From Oceanihabitans gracilariae (GTDB taxonomy: Bacteria > Bacteroidota > Bacteroidia > Flavobacteriales > Flavobacteriaceae), in contig NZ_JBHULM010000004.1 of assembly GCF_042684485.1 (NCBI RefSeq), forward strand, positions 62,001-126,000: 64,000 bases of DNA, in the 5' to 3' direction. Positions 7,742 through 17,570 of this stretch are shown here, in pieces; within the stretch, counting starts at the first letter, position 1, and each line of letters opens with the position of its first letter. The position numbers were made by a program, and so were the translations under genes. A model generated the notes under the pieces. The model ran no database searches. It saw only the letters and a list, made by a program, of their open reading frames with translations, and was not told the origin of the DNA.

Positions 7742-8668
7742 ATGAAAAACCTCTTAGAAGCACATGCAGTTTCTAAAAACTTTGGAGATTTTACAGCGTT
7801 AAACAACGTATCCATTGCAGTACCAAAAGGAAGCATTTTTGGTTTATTAGGACCTAATGGAGCTGGAAAAACAACATTAATACGTGTTATAAACCAAATT
7901 ACCATGCCAGATGCTGGTCATGTAATTTTAGACGGAGAACCACTACAAGCCCATCATGTGCAGAATATTGGTTACTTGCCAGAAGAACGTGGTTTATATA
8001 AATCGATGAAAGTAGGAGAGCAAGCTTTATACCTAGCACAATTAAAAGGTTTAAGTAAAGCTGAAGCAAAAAAAAGATTAAAATATTGGTTTGAACGTTT
8101 AGAAATAGGCGATTGGTGGAACAAAAAAATTCAAGAGCTTTCTAAAGGAATGGCGCAAAAAATACAGTTTGTGGTAACTGTGTTGCACGAACCAAAACTG
8201 TTAATTTTTGATGAGCCTTTTTCAGGATTCGATCCTATAAACGCCAATTTAATTAAAGACGAGATTTTACATTTAAAAGACAATGGTGCAACCGTAATAT
8301 TTTCTACACATAGAATGGAGTCTGTAGAAGAACTGTGTGATCATATTGCCTTAATTCATCAGTCTAACAAAATATTAGATGGTAAGCTAACAGATATTAA
8401 AAGACAATATAAAACCAATACCTTTGAGGTTGGTATAAAAACAAGTGATAAAATAGCACTTGCTGAAACGATATCGAAAAAATTTGATACCTCACTTACC
8501 GATTTTAAATCGTTAAACGATGAGTTAAAACTAAATATAAAGCTTAGCCAAAACGAAACCGCAAACCATTTATTAAGCTATTTAACTACTAAAGGAGAAG
8601 TGTCTCATTTTGTAGAGTTAATACCTAGTGCTAACGATATTTTTATTCAAGCAGTTAAGAATAATTAA
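7742..8668 (+). CDS. ABC transporter ATP-binding protein (NatA-like)
   Basis: A 308-residue ATPase subunit of an ABC-2 exporter. Walker A is GPNGAGKTT (about residues 38-46), Walker B is LLIFDEPFSGFDP (about 155-167) and the H-loop is STHRMESVEEL. The signature motif is LSKGMAQK rather than LSGGQ, as in NatA-type proteins. The C-terminal DUF4162-like extension of about 80 residues is also typical of NatA. It is the first gene of a four-gene unit with gaps of 3, 1 and 12 nt. The substrate is unknown; NatA/NatB relatives are linked to sodium export, but that is not shown here. Confidence 0.9.
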   Translation: MKNLLEAHAVSKNFGDFTALNNVSIAVPKGSIFGLLGPNGAGKTTLIRVINQITMPDAGHVILDGEPLQAHHVQNIGYLPEERGLYKSMKVGEQALYLAQLKGLSKAEAKKRLKYWFERLEIGDWWNKKIQELSKGMAQKIQFVVTVLHEPKLLIFDEPFSGFDPINANLIKDEILHLKDNGATVIFSTHRMESVEELCDHIALIHQSNKILDGKLTDIKRQYKTNTFEVGIKTSDKIALAETISKKFDTSLTDFKSLNDELKLNIKLSQNETANHLLSYLTTKGEVSHFVELIPSANDIFIQAVKNN

Positions 8669-8671
8669 TTT

Positions 8672-9982
8672 ATGAACCATTTACCACTTATTATAAAACG
8701 CGAGTATTTAACAAAAGTTAAAAACAAATCGTTTATTATTATGACTATTTTAAGTCCTATTATTTTTATAGCACTTATTGCAGTTGTAGCTTACTTATCG
8801 CAATTAAATAACAATAAAACGAGAACCATTTCTGTATTAGATGCATCTGGTTTGGTTACCGAAATTTTTCAGAATACAGAGCATACTACTTATAATATAC
8901 TTAGTAATGTGTCTTTAGACGAAGCAAAAACTATTGTAGAAGAAGCAGGAACTTATGGTTTGCTATATATACCAAAGCAAGATAGTATTGCAGCTATAGT
9001 AACGCATATTAAATTCTACTCTAAAGAAACACCTTCTTTGTCTGTAATGACTGGTTTAGAAAGCAAGTTAGAAAACAAATTAAGAGACGTTAAGTTACAG
9101 CAACAAGGTATAGATTTAAGTAAGTTATCCGCATCAAAAACTAGTGTAAATATTGCACAAGAAAGTTTTATAGGCGAGAAAACCTCTAAAATAGATAGTT
9201 ATTTTAAATTAGGTTTTGGTCTAGCAGCAGGATACTTACTATTCATGTTTATTATTATTTATGGTAACATGATTATGCGAAGTATTATAGAAGAAAAAAC
9301 AAGCAGAATTATAGAAGTTATCATTTCATCTGTAAAACCAATACAATTAATGCTTGGTAAAATTATAGGAACCTCTTTAGCAGGAATTACACAATTTGTA
9401 ATTTGGATTCTTATAGGAAGCATTTTAATGACTGTAGTTTCTGCAATTTTAGGTATAGACCTTATGCAACAATCACCACAGCAAGAAATGATGCAGCAAG
9501 CTATAGATAACCCAGAAGTAGCAGTAGAAATGCAAAATGCAATGCTTGCTTTCTGGAACTTACCCATAGCAAACCTTGTCTTTGCATTTATCTTCTTTTT
9601 TATAGCTGGTTACTTGTTATACAGTTCTTTATATGCCGCAATTGGTGCAGCTGTAGATAACGAAACAGATACACAACAATTTATGTTTCCTATTATCATG
9701 CCATTAGTTTTAGCGGTTTATATTGGTATTTTTACTGTTATAGAAGATCCTCATGGTACGGTTTCTACGGTGTTTTCATTTATACCATTTACTTCACCTG
9801 TAGTGATGTTAATGCGTATTCCTTTTGGTGTTCCTATTTGGCAACAAATAGTATCTTTTTTATTATTAATTGGTACTTTTATGCTAACGGTTTGGTTTGC
9901 AGCAAAAATATACCGAGTAGGTATTTTAATGTATGGAAAAAAGCCTAGTTATAAAGAAATTATAAAATGGATTAAGTATTAA
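8672..9982 (+). CDS. ABC-2 type permease (NatB-like)
   Basis: The 436-residue membrane subunit paired with the preceding ATPase. It has one N-terminal transmembrane helix (about residues 22-44), a large extracytoplasmic domain (about 45-170), then five or six helices clustered between about 175 and 425, the NatB/ABC-2 membrane layout. The segment IIEEKTSRIIEVIISSVKP is the cytoplasmic coupling-helix region conserved in this family. It starts 3 nt after the ATPase stop, so translation is probably coupled. The substrate is unknown. Confidence 0.9.
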   Translation: MNHLPLIIKREYLTKVKNKSFIIMTILSPIIFIALIAVVAYLSQLNNNKTRTISVLDASGLVTEIFQNTEHTTYNILSNVSLDEAKTIVEEAGTYGLLYIPKQDSIAAIVTHIKFYSKETPSLSVMTGLESKLENKLRDVKLQQQGIDLSKLSASKTSVNIAQESFIGEKTSKIDSYFKLGFGLAAGYLLFMFIIIYGNMIMRSIIEEKTSRIIEVIISSVKPIQLMLGKIIGTSLAGITQFVIWILIGSILMTVVSAILGIDLMQQSPQQEMMQQAIDNPEVAVEMQNAMLAFWNLPIANLVFAFIFFFIAGYLLYSSLYAAIGAAVDNETDTQQFMFPIIMPLVLAVYIGIFTVIEDPHGTVSTVFSFIPFTSPVVMLMRIPFGVPIWQQIVSFLLLIGTFMLTVWFAAKIYRVGILMYGKKPSYKEIIKWIKY

Positions 9983-9983
9983 T

Positions 9984-10808
9984 ATGAATGAAATAAAAAA
10001 CATATTAAAAAAGTCTATTAAAATAAGTCAAGATGTTGAAATAAGCGTACAAAACATATTGCTCTTGGTTGTTATTTTAATATTGGCAACCATTGTTTTA
10101 AGAATTCTAAGGCGTTTAATAACGAGAAAGTTACCAGACGAAGATAAGTTAAAATTTAAAGCTGTTTTTTCTTATGCTACTTGGTTTAGTTATGTTATTA
10201 TAGTTCTTGTTACTTTACATGCTGTAGGTGTAAACGTTACAGGTGTTTTTGCCGCATCTGCTGCATTACTTATTGGTATAGGTTTGGCATTACAAACCCT
10301 GTTTCAAGACATTATTTCAGGTATATTTATTTTAATAGACCAATCGGTTCATGTAGGTGATATTATAGAATTAGATGGAAAAGTAGGACGCGTAGAGGAA
10401 ATTAAATTACGTACCACAAGAGCTATAACCATAGACAATAAAGTCTTGGTGATACCTAACCATTTGTTCTTGTCTAATAGCTTGTTTAATTGGACGCAAA
10501 ACGGAACCACCACAAGGGAAAGTGTTGAGGTTGGTGTAGCCTATGGTAGTGATGTGCAGTTAGTAAAAGAGTTGCTTTTGCAAGCCGCTTCTAACCATAA
10601 ATTGGTTTTAAAACATCCAGCACCTTTAGTATTATTTACTAATTTTGGAGATAGTTCGTTAAATTTTAAATTGGTTTTTACGTTAAATGATAGCTTTCAA
10701 GCCTCTATTCCTAAAAGCGATATACGTTTTGAAATAGATAGACTATTTAGAGAAAACAATATATCTATACCTTTTCCTCAAAGAGATATTCATATTATTC
10801 AGAAATAA
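9984..10808 (+). CDS. Small-conductance mechanosensitive channel (MscS family)
   Basis: A 274-residue inner-membrane channel. It has an N-terminal helix (about residues 25-42), a second (62-83), then the pore-lining Gly/Ala-rich helix (GVFAASAALLIGIGLALQTLFQDIISG region, about 88-112). The beta domain begins near DQSVHVGDIIELDG and includes the VEEIKLRTTRAITIDNKVLVIPNH stretch typical of MscS. Such channels open under membrane tension and release osmolytes. It starts 1 nt after the permease stop, placing it in the same transcript as the transporter. The small size is normal for the minimal MscS type. Confidence 0.9.
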   Translation: MNEIKNILKKSIKISQDVEISVQNILLLVVILILATIVLRILRRLITRKLPDEDKLKFKAVFSYATWFSYVIIVLVTLHAVGVNVTGVFAASAALLIGIGLALQTLFQDIISGIFILIDQSVHVGDIIELDGKVGRVEEIKLRTTRAITIDNKVLVIPNHLFLSNSLFNWTQNGTTTRESVEVGVAYGSDVQLVKELLLQAASNHKLVLKHPAPLVLFTNFGDSSLNFKLVFTLNDSFQASIPKSDIRFEIDRLFRENNISIPFPQRDIHIIQK

Positions 10809-10820
10809 AAAAAATATAAG

Positions 10821-11984
10821 ATGCCTAAAATATTAGTAATTGAAGATGAAGCAGCAATTAGAAGAGTATTAGTAAAAATACTTTCTGAAGAAAATGATAC
10901 CTATACCGTTGAAGAAGCGGAAGATGGTTTAGTAGGAATCGAAAAAATTAAGAAAGAAGATTATGATCTAGTACTTTGTGATATTAAAATGCCAAAAATG
11001 GATGGTGTTGAAGTGTTAGAAGCTACTAAAAAAATAAAACCAGAAACACCAATGGTTATGATTTCTGGTCATGGTGATTTAGATACTGCAGTAAATACAA
11101 TGCGTCTAGGTGCTTTTGATTATATTTCTAAGCCACCAGATTTAAATCGTTTATTAAATACTGTACGTATTGCTTTAGATAGAAAAGAGCTTGTTGTAGA
11201 AAATAAAAGGCTAAAAAAGAAAGTTAGCAAAAACTACGAAATGATTGGTAATAGTGATGCTATCAATCAAATTAAAGAAATTATTGAAAAAGTAGCACAA
11301 ACAGATGCACGTGTGTTAATTACTGGTCCTAACGGAACAGGAAAAGAATTAGTAGCGCATTGGTTACACCAAAAAAGTGATCGTTCTAAAGGTGCAATGA
11401 TAGAGGTAAACTGTGCAGCAATACCAAGTGAACTTATAGAAAGTGAACTTTTTGGACATGTAAAAGGAGCGTTTACAAGTGCCAATAAAGACCGAGCAGG
11501 TAAATTTGAAGCTGCAAATGGAGGAACCATTTTTTTAGATGAAATTGGTGATATGAGTCTTTCTGCACAAGCAAAAGTACTTCGTGCTTTACAAGAAAGT
11601 AGAATACAGCGTGTTGGTAGTGATAAAGATATTAAAGTAAATGTAAGAGTAGTTGCTGCAACCAATAAAGACTTGAAAAAAGAAATTGAAGAAGGTAGAT
11701 TTCGTGAAGATTTATACCACAGACTGGCAGTAATTTTAATAAAAGTTCCTGCTTTAAATGATAGAAGAGATGATATTCCGTTATTAATAGAATATTTTGC
11801 AGGAAAAATTGCGAACGAGCAAGGCACTGCAAAAAAAGGTTTTTCAGCAAAGGCTATCAAATTATTACAAGAATATGATTGGACAGGAAACATACGTGAG
11901 TTACGTAATGTGGTAGAACGTTTAATTATTCTTGGTGAAAAAGAAGTGAGTGAGAAAGACGTAAAAATGTTTGCTAGTAAGTAA
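10821..11984 (+). CDS. NtrC-type response regulator lacking the HTH domain
   Basis: The 387-residue protein has a receiver domain (1-118, phospho-acceptor Asp54 in LVLCDIKMPKMDG, Lys in YISKPPD). An AAA+ sigma-54 interaction domain follows (about 140-365), with Walker A GPNGTGKE, the loop motif GAFTSA in place of the usual GAFTGA, Walker B GGTIFLDEIGDM and arginine-finger region REDLYHRLAV. It ends about 22 residues after the AAA+ lid, so the Fis-type helix-turn-helix of NtrC is absent. It could activate sigma-54 RNA polymerase without specific DNA binding. No sensor kinase lies nearby. It closes the transporter/channel operon. Confidence 0.9.
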   Translation: MPKILVIEDEAAIRRVLVKILSEENDTYTVEEAEDGLVGIEKIKKEDYDLVLCDIKMPKMDGVEVLEATKKIKPETPMVMISGHGDLDTAVNTMRLGAFDYISKPPDLNRLLNTVRIALDRKELVVENKRLKKKVSKNYEMIGNSDAINQIKEIIEKVAQTDARVLITGPNGTGKELVAHWLHQKSDRSKGAMIEVNCAAIPSELIESELFGHVKGAFTSANKDRAGKFEAANGGTIFLDEIGDMSLSAQAKVLRALQESRIQRVGSDKDIKVNVRVVAATNKDLKKEIEEGRFREDLYHRLAVILIKVPALNDRRDDIPLLIEYFAGKIANEQGTAKKGFSAKAIKLLQEYDWTGNIRELRNVVERLIILGEKEVSEKDVKMFASK

Positions 11985-12009
11985 ATTATAAAACACTTTA
12001 AAGTTTAAA

Positions 12010-12039
12010 AAAGACACTACACACGTAGTGTCTTTTTTT
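12010..12039 (+). terminator. Terminator of the ABC/MscS/response-regulator operon
   Basis: Stem AGACACTAC (12012-12020), loop ACAC, GTAGTGTCT (12025-12033), then seven T. An A run precedes it, so it may also stop the convergent gene at 12065. Confidence 0.9.
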
Positions 12040-12064
12040 GTTAGTAATAGAAGCTCTTGGTATT

Positions 12065-13273
12065 TTAAATTTTAAAAAGCACAGCAACTCCTGTTTGTAT
12101 ATCTGGATTGTTATTTACGGTAAGGTCTTGTTGTATATAAAAGGTAGTGGTAATCTTTCTGGTAAAAGAATATAACAAAGTCCAATAATTAGTGTTTTTA
12201 TATAAGTTGGTAGTACCAATTCCCCAAGCATCATGTACCTCTGGATGCCTAATAGGTATAATATAATCTAGTTCTTTTCTTTTATTAAAGCTTGTTTGTA
12301 TGTAAAAGTCTAAACCAATAGTATGCGTAGTTCCCTTTTTAGATATAGTAGCATACTCTAAAGCGCTTTCAAAAAAAGCAAGATACTTATTGGTTCCAAA
12401 TATTAGATTGTCTTTTTTTAGCTGCAAGGCATTTTTTCTTAAGGAGCCTAAACTAGCTCCTATTTGAGAGTAGTTTCTGTTATTAAAAGGTATTTTTTTT
12501 ACCGCATTTATAGATACACCTAAGTCTATTGAGGTGTTATACTTAGATAGGTTTGTGCCAAGGTGAGTGCCAATATTTATAAAATAATTTTTATTAGTTA
12601 GCCATTCGGGATAATAATAGCAGGTAGTTTCTATTCCGCTAATAAAAACATCGTTTTTTTTCAGTTTTGCAGTATTGCCATTTCTGTCTGTATATGTAAT
12701 TCCTGCTTCATTTAATTGAAAAACTTTTCTGTCAAAAGGATCTTTTCCTCCTGCAATTTTGCTATGAAAATCTTCAATAAATGTATCGCTTGTAAAAATA
12801 GAAAAAGGCTGTTTTCCATTAGAAAGCATGGCAAGACGTAAGGCTATTACTATTTCTTTGTTTTTCTTTAAATTAATAGCAAGATTAGCCTTAATATTTT
12901 TAATAACACCGTCTATTTGCAATTGAAAAATTTCTGCATCTAATTCTTCTACGTTAAAATGATATTGCCTTAAGTCCCAGTTGTATTTTTCTGCTTCCTT
13001 TCTTGTGGCTTCATTTTTAGGGATATATGTAGTTACAGGTGGTCCCCAAACATTAGCGCTTTCTAAGCTAATGGTCAGCATACTATGTTTGGTAGCATGC
13101 GTTTTAAAGTTTCCTTGAAGTCTTGAAAAAAAGATACCAAAAGGATGCGAAGATAAAATACTAGGTTTTGTAATTCCGTTTTTTATGGTAGTAGGTATCA
13201 CATCTTCTTGTTGCGAAAAAGCAATAAACGGAAACAGTACTAGTAGAAATAAATATAAATAAAAGGTTTTCAT
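12065..13273 (-). CDS. Predicted outer-membrane beta-barrel protein
   Basis: The 402-residue product has a signal peptide (cleavage near AFS-QQ) and a body of alternating short beta strands ending in a C-terminal strand LTVNNNPDIQTGVAVLFKI-type with a terminal hydrophobic residue, which is typical of outer-membrane barrels. It resembles proteins grouped as DUF3187 (early HPFGIFFSRLQGNF and the ANVWGPP stretch), but this match is from memory and tentative. It is flanked by convergent and divergent neighbours, so it is probably expressed alone. Confidence 0.65.
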   Translation of the reverse strand: MKTFYLYLFLLVLFPFIAFSQQEDVIPTTIKNGITKPSILSSHPFGIFFSRLQGNFKTHATKHSMLTISLESANVWGPPVTTYIPKNEATRKEAEKYNWDLRQYHFNVEELDAEIFQLQIDGVIKNIKANLAINLKKNKEIVIALRLAMLSNGKQPFSIFTSDTFIEDFHSKIAGGKDPFDRKVFQLNEAGITYTDRNGNTAKLKKNDVFISGIETTCYYYPEWLTNKNYFINIGTHLGTNLSKYNTSIDLGVSINAVKKIPFNNRNYSQIGASLGSLRKNALQLKKDNLIFGTNKYLAFFESALEYATISKKGTTHTIGLDFYIQTSFNKRKELDYIIPIRHPEVHDAWGIGTTNLYKNTNYWTLLYSFTRKITTTFYIQQDLTVNNNPDIQTGVAVLFKI

Positions 13274-13444
13274 GATTAATTAGCTAATCTTAAAATTACA
13301 ATATTTATAACAAACTGAATTACAGTTGTTTATATGTGTTGTTTGTGTTTGTATAGGAAGAAAGGAATAGAACGAGTAGCTATACTATTTTGTAGTAGAA
13401 TTTATATTAATAAAAAATATTAATATCTTTAAACATAACTTAAA

Positions 13445-14335
13445 ATGTCCATACCATTGAAAAACATAAAAATAAAAGACTTTAAAATACAATCAGAAAT
13501 AGAGATTTCTAACCTACAAACTGCTTTTGACTTAAAAGCAGATGAAGAAGATATCAAAGACGAATTAAAAAAAGTAAGACGTAAACTTGGCGAGTTACAA
13601 GATACTCTTTATGCACATGGTAAATATGCCGTTTTAGTATGCTTTCAAGGTATGGATACTGCAGGAAAAGACAGTTTAATTCGTGAAGTGTTTAAAGATT
13701 TTAATGCTAGAGGAGTAGTAGTACACAGTTTTAAAGTGCCAACATCTTTAGAGTTAAAACATGATTTTTTATGGCGTCATTATATAGCGTTACCAGAACG
13801 TGGTAAGTTTGGTGTTTTTAATAGAACCCACTATGAAAATGTACTTGTTACAAGAGTACATCCAGAATATGTTTTAGGTGAACATTTACCAAAAGTAAAT
13901 ACTTTAGAAGATATTGATGATGCTTTCTGGAACACGCGTTTTAAACAGATAAATGATTTTGAAAAACATATAACAGAAACAGGAACAATTATTTTTAAAT
14001 TCTTTTTAAACCTATCTAAAGAAGAACAGAAAAACCGTTTACTACGTCGTTTAAATAAAAAATCTAAAAACTGGAAATTCTCTCCAGGAGATATAGAAGA
14101 ACGTAAACTTTGGGATGCATATCAAGAATGTTATGAAGATGCTATAAACAGAACCTCTAAGCCACATGCTCCTTGGTTTAATATTCCTGCAGATGATAAA
14201 GCAACAGCACGATATATTGTTGCTAAAATAATGTATGATACCTTAAAAAAATATAGTGATATTAAAGAACCAGAGTTAGATGATGCTGTAAAAGCTAATA
14301 TTGAACATTATAAAGAAGAACTTAGTAAAGAGTAG
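13445..14335 (+). CDS. Polyphosphate kinase 2 family phosphotransferase
   Basis: A 296-residue cytoplasmic PPK2-class enzyme that transfers phosphate between polyphosphate and nucleotides. Walker A is FQGMDTAGKDS (about residues 68-78). The lid and second motif include HDFLWRHYIALPERGKFGVFNRTHYE-type residues (about 102-127), with the GRFNR-like catalytic Asp position replaced in register by GVFNRTHYE, as in class I-like PPK2 of Bacteroidota. The C-terminal WKFSPGDIEERKLWDAY is a family signature. Whether it prefers AMP, ADP or GDP cannot be told. A TATCTTTA box about 20 nt upstream is a weak promoter candidate. Confidence 0.9.
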   Translation: MSIPLKNIKIKDFKIQSEIEISNLQTAFDLKADEEDIKDELKKVRRKLGELQDTLYAHGKYAVLVCFQGMDTAGKDSLIREVFKDFNARGVVVHSFKVPTSLELKHDFLWRHYIALPERGKFGVFNRTHYENVLVTRVHPEYVLGEHLPKVNTLEDIDDAFWNTRFKQINDFEKHITETGTIIFKFFLNLSKEEQKNRLLRRLNKKSKNWKFSPGDIEERKLWDAYQECYEDAINRTSKPHAPWFNIPADDKATARYIVAKIMYDTLKKYSDIKEPELDDAVKANIEHYKEELSKE

Positions 14336-14625
14336 TTTCTAGAACGTTTATTTTGGGTGTAATAATGAGTTTAAAAAAATAGGTTTAAGTAATTTTATTG
14401 CGTAAATATTAAAACGGTTAAAAAAATATAGGTTTATTATAAAATACAGGCTAAAACTTTAAGAATATTATAAGAAAATAGACTTTATGGTTTCCTGATT
14501 TATTGTTATTTTACTGCAAAAACTAAGTAGTTGCTATTTTGTTGTTTTTAATTTTATTTTAAAATTTCAACAGGGAAAAAGCAACTTTCTTTTATGTAAA
14601 TAATACCAATATTTAACCGTTTTAT
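14336..14625. other. Gene-free AT-rich spacer before nhaA
   Basis: About 290 bp without a supported gene. The only structure I see is a separated inverted repeat, AGTTGCT near 14530 and AGCAACT near 14580. The right arm is followed by TTTCTTTT, so it may be a long-loop terminator or part of the nhaA leader. Confidence 0.3.
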
Positions 14626-15930
14626 ATGATAAAAAAAATTATTCTCACACCATTTCAAAAATTTATAAAAATAGAAAGTTTAAGTGGTATCCTACTACTT
14701 GTAACTACTCTAATAGCGCTTCTTTGGGCCAACTCACCATATGCAGACAGTTATCAATCGCTTTGGCAATATAAAGTTGGATTTAGCACACCTTTTTTTG
14801 AATTACAAAAACCACTGATTTTATGGATTAATGATGGTTTAATGGCTATTTTCTTTTTCCTTATTGGATTAGAAATAAAAAGAGAATTTTTAATAGGAGA
14901 ACTAAACTCGATGAAAAAAATAGCGTTTCCGCTTTTTGGAGCTTTAGGAGGTATGTTAGTTCCTGTTTTGTTTTTCTTATTCTTAAATGATAACCCAGAA
15001 ACACTTAAAGGTTGGGGAGTTCCTATGGCAACAGATATCGCCTTTTCTTTGGCTGTTTTAAATGTATTAGGTAGTCGTGTTCCTTTAAGTTTAAAAATAT
15101 TTTTAACCGCATTTGCTATTGTTGATGATATAGGAGCCGTTTTAGTAATAGCCTTATTTTACAGTAGTAATATTGATTTAACGCTACTATTTAGTGCTTT
15201 CTCCTTATTGGCAATACTGTACTTTATAGCATATAAAGGTTTTTACTCTAAATACCTTATTGTAGGCTTTGGTGTAATTATCTGGACACTATTTTTAAAA
15301 GCAGGTATTCATCCTACTTTAGCAGGAATTTTATTGGCTTTTTCTGTTCCTGTTAGACAAAAAGTAGACACACCAGAATTTATAAATAACCTAGTGGAAA
15401 TAGCAGATAAAATTAAAAATGCTAGAATCACTGAAGATCCTGTTTTAACTAAAGAGCAAATTGAAGAAATAGATAATCTAGAATATTGGACAGAGAGATA
15501 CCAATCTCCATTACAGCGTTTAGAGCATAATTTACATGGTTGGATTGCTTATTTTATTATTCCCATATTTGCGCTTGCCAATGCAGGAGTTGCCTTTAAT
15601 AATGCGGTTGCTTTAGATGTGCAACTTATAACTAATTTAATTATTTGTTTGGTAGTAGGTAATAGTGTAGGAATTCCGACGGTTATTTTTATAGCAAAAA
15701 AATTAAAGTTTATTGAGGTACCAGAAGATATTGGCGTACAACAAATAATAGGAGTTGCGTTTTTAGCAGGAATAGGGTTTACAATGTCTATTTTTATTTC
15801 CGGATTGGCTTTTCAAGATGCACCAATGTATATGGATTCTGCAAAAATTGGTATTCTAATAGGATCCTTTATTTCCGCTATTATTGGGTTTACCATTTTA
15901 AGATGGAATACCTCTAAAGTGCCAGAATAG
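14626..15930 (+). CDS. nhaA: Na+/H+ antiporter NhaA
   Basis: A 434-residue inner-membrane antiporter that exports sodium in exchange for protons. The ion-binding aspartates are visible in FAIVDDIGAVLVIALF (Asp167 and Asp168), and the unwound-helix region in PMATDIAFSLAVL (Asp137). About twelve hydrophobic segments are present. Between residues about 250 and 300 there is a charged cytoplasmic insertion (KIKNARITEDPVLTKEQ...) found in the longer NhaA versions. The gene is monocistronic with a 290-bp upstream region. Salt stress control would be expected but is not visible. Confidence 0.95.
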   Translation: MIKKIILTPFQKFIKIESLSGILLLVTTLIALLWANSPYADSYQSLWQYKVGFSTPFFELQKPLILWINDGLMAIFFFLIGLEIKREFLIGELNSMKKIAFPLFGALGGMLVPVLFFLFLNDNPETLKGWGVPMATDIAFSLAVLNVLGSRVPLSLKIFLTAFAIVDDIGAVLVIALFYSSNIDLTLLFSAFSLLAILYFIAYKGFYSKYLIVGFGVIIWTLFLKAGIHPTLAGILLAFSVPVRQKVDTPEFINNLVEIADKIKNARITEDPVLTKEQIEEIDNLEYWTERYQSPLQRLEHNLHGWIAYFIIPIFALANAGVAFNNAVALDVQLITNLIICLVVGNSVGIPTVIFIAKKLKFIEVPEDIGVQQIIGVAFLAGIGFTMSIFISGLAFQDAPMYMDSAKIGILIGSFISAIIGFTILRWNTSKVPE

Positions 15931-16160
15931 ATTATAGTTTGGTAGTACTCCTGTTCAATGAATAATTTTAAATGCTTCATTGTCTAAAGTGTTATTAAAG
16001 TGTTGTTTAGATATCTTGATCTAGCAGTTTGCAAAAGGGATTAAAATAGAAAGTAGTTGCTGTTTTAAAAAGAGCATTATTTATACTTTCTTTAAGAATT
16101 CCTATTTTATAGAAATAGTACCTTTAAACTTTAATTTACATTGCCTAAAATTGATTACGT

Positions 16161-17564
16161 ATGAAAAAAATAATCCTACTCCTTTTTGCATTACATGCTA
16201 TGGTAAGCTATTCGCAAACCGATGAAGAAAACCTAAAAGAAATATATAAACAAGCATTAACCAATGGTAAAAGCTACCAATGGTTAGATTATTTGTCTAA
16301 TCAAATAGGAGGACGCTTATCTGGATCTTTACAAGCAGAACTAGCTGTGCAATGGGGAAAAAAAGAATTAGAAAAACTAGGATTAGATAAAGTTTGGTTA
16401 CAAGAGGTAATGGTGCCAAAATGGGTTCGTGGAGCCAAAGAATATGCATTTATAGAATCTTCTAAAAAGCAAACTACCAATGTTAATATTTGTGCTCTTG
16501 GTGGTTCTGTAGCTACCAATCCACTAGGCTTAAAAGCTAAAGTGATAGAGATTCAAAATTTTGAAGAACTAGAAAAACTTGGTGAAGAACAAATAAAAGG
16601 CAAGATTGTATTTTATAACAGACCTATGCAAGAAGATTTAATTAGCACTTTTAATGCTTATGGTGGCTGTGTAAACCAACGTTATCAAGGTGCTGTTGAA
16701 GCACAAAAATATGGTGCAGTTGGTGTTATTGTGCGCTCTATGACTTTGCGTTTAGATGATTTTCCGCATACAGGAAGTATGACTTATGATAATTTACCAT
16801 TAGAAAAAAGAATTCCTGCAGCAGCAATTAGTACCAATGATGCCGAACTGTTAAGTACCTCGTTACAACTAGATGCAGATTTAGAGTTTTATTTTAAACA
16901 AAGTTGCTCGCAATTTAGAGATGTATTGTCTTATAATGTTATTGGTGAAATCACAGGAAGCGAATTTCCTAAGGAGTATATGGTAATAGGAGGTCATCTT
17001 GATTCTTGGGATTTAGGTGATGGTTCTCATGATGATGGAGCAGGAGTTGTGCAATCTATGGAGGTTTTAAGATTATTAAAAGCATCTGGTATTACACCAA
17101 AAAGAAGTATTCGTGTTGTTTTATTTATGAATGAAGAAAACGGATTACGTGGCGGAAAAAAATATGCAGAAGAAGCAAAACGTAAAGGGGAAAACCACGT
17201 GTTTGCGCTTGAAAGTGATGCAGGAGGATTTACACCAAGAGGTTTTAGTTTTGATTGTAGTGATGCTAACTTTAATCAAGTACTAAGCTGGAAACCTTTG
17301 TTTAAACCGTATCTTATTCATTATTTTGAAAAAGGAGGAAGTGGAGCAGATGTTGGTCCTTTAAAAACAGATAATAATGTATTAGCAGGATTGCGTCCAG
17401 ACTCACAACGTTATTTTGATCATCATCATGCGGCTACTGATACTTTTGATGCTGTAAATAAACGCGAACTTGAACTTGGCGCAGCAACTATGGCTTCGTT
17501 AGTGTATTTGTTTGATACCTATGGTACCAACCCTTTACCTAAGCAAAGTGCGGTTAAAAACTAA
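16161..17564 (+). CDS. Secreted M28-family metallopeptidase
   Basis: The 467-residue product has a signal peptide (cleavage near SYS-QT). A PA-like insert domain sits at about residues 110-210. The M28 catalytic core has GGHLDSWDLGDGSHDDGAG (about 274-292; His and Asp zinc ligands), FMNEENGLRGG (catalytic Glu and ligand Glu), ESDAGGF (bridging Asp) and DHHHAATDT (last His). These are di-zinc aminopeptidases or carboxypeptidases acting on peptides in the periplasm or outside the cell. The protein has no T9SS sorting domain, so it is probably periplasmic. Confidence 0.9.
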   Translation: MKKIILLLFALHAMVSYSQTDEENLKEIYKQALTNGKSYQWLDYLSNQIGGRLSGSLQAELAVQWGKKELEKLGLDKVWLQEVMVPKWVRGAKEYAFIESSKKQTTNVNICALGGSVATNPLGLKAKVIEIQNFEELEKLGEEQIKGKIVFYNRPMQEDLISTFNAYGGCVNQRYQGAVEAQKYGAVGVIVRSMTLRLDDFPHTGSMTYDNLPLEKRIPAAAISTNDAELLSTSLQLDADLEFYFKQSCSQFRDVLSYNVIGEITGSEFPKEYMVIGGHLDSWDLGDGSHDDGAGVVQSMEVLRLLKASGITPKRSIRVVLFMNEENGLRGGKKYAEEAKRKGENHVFALESDAGGFTPRGFSFDCSDANFNQVLSWKPLFKPYLIHYFEKGGSGADVGPLKTDNNVLAGLRPDSQRYFDHHHAATDTFDAVNKRELELGAATMASLVYLFDTYGTNPLPKQSAVKN

Positions 17565-17570
17565 ATTTAA

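Noticed and set aside
11267..11893. Minus-strand open frame of 208 codons inside the response-regulator gene
   Set aside because: It lies wholly opposite the conserved AAA+ domain and has a composition typical of a reverse-complement shadow.
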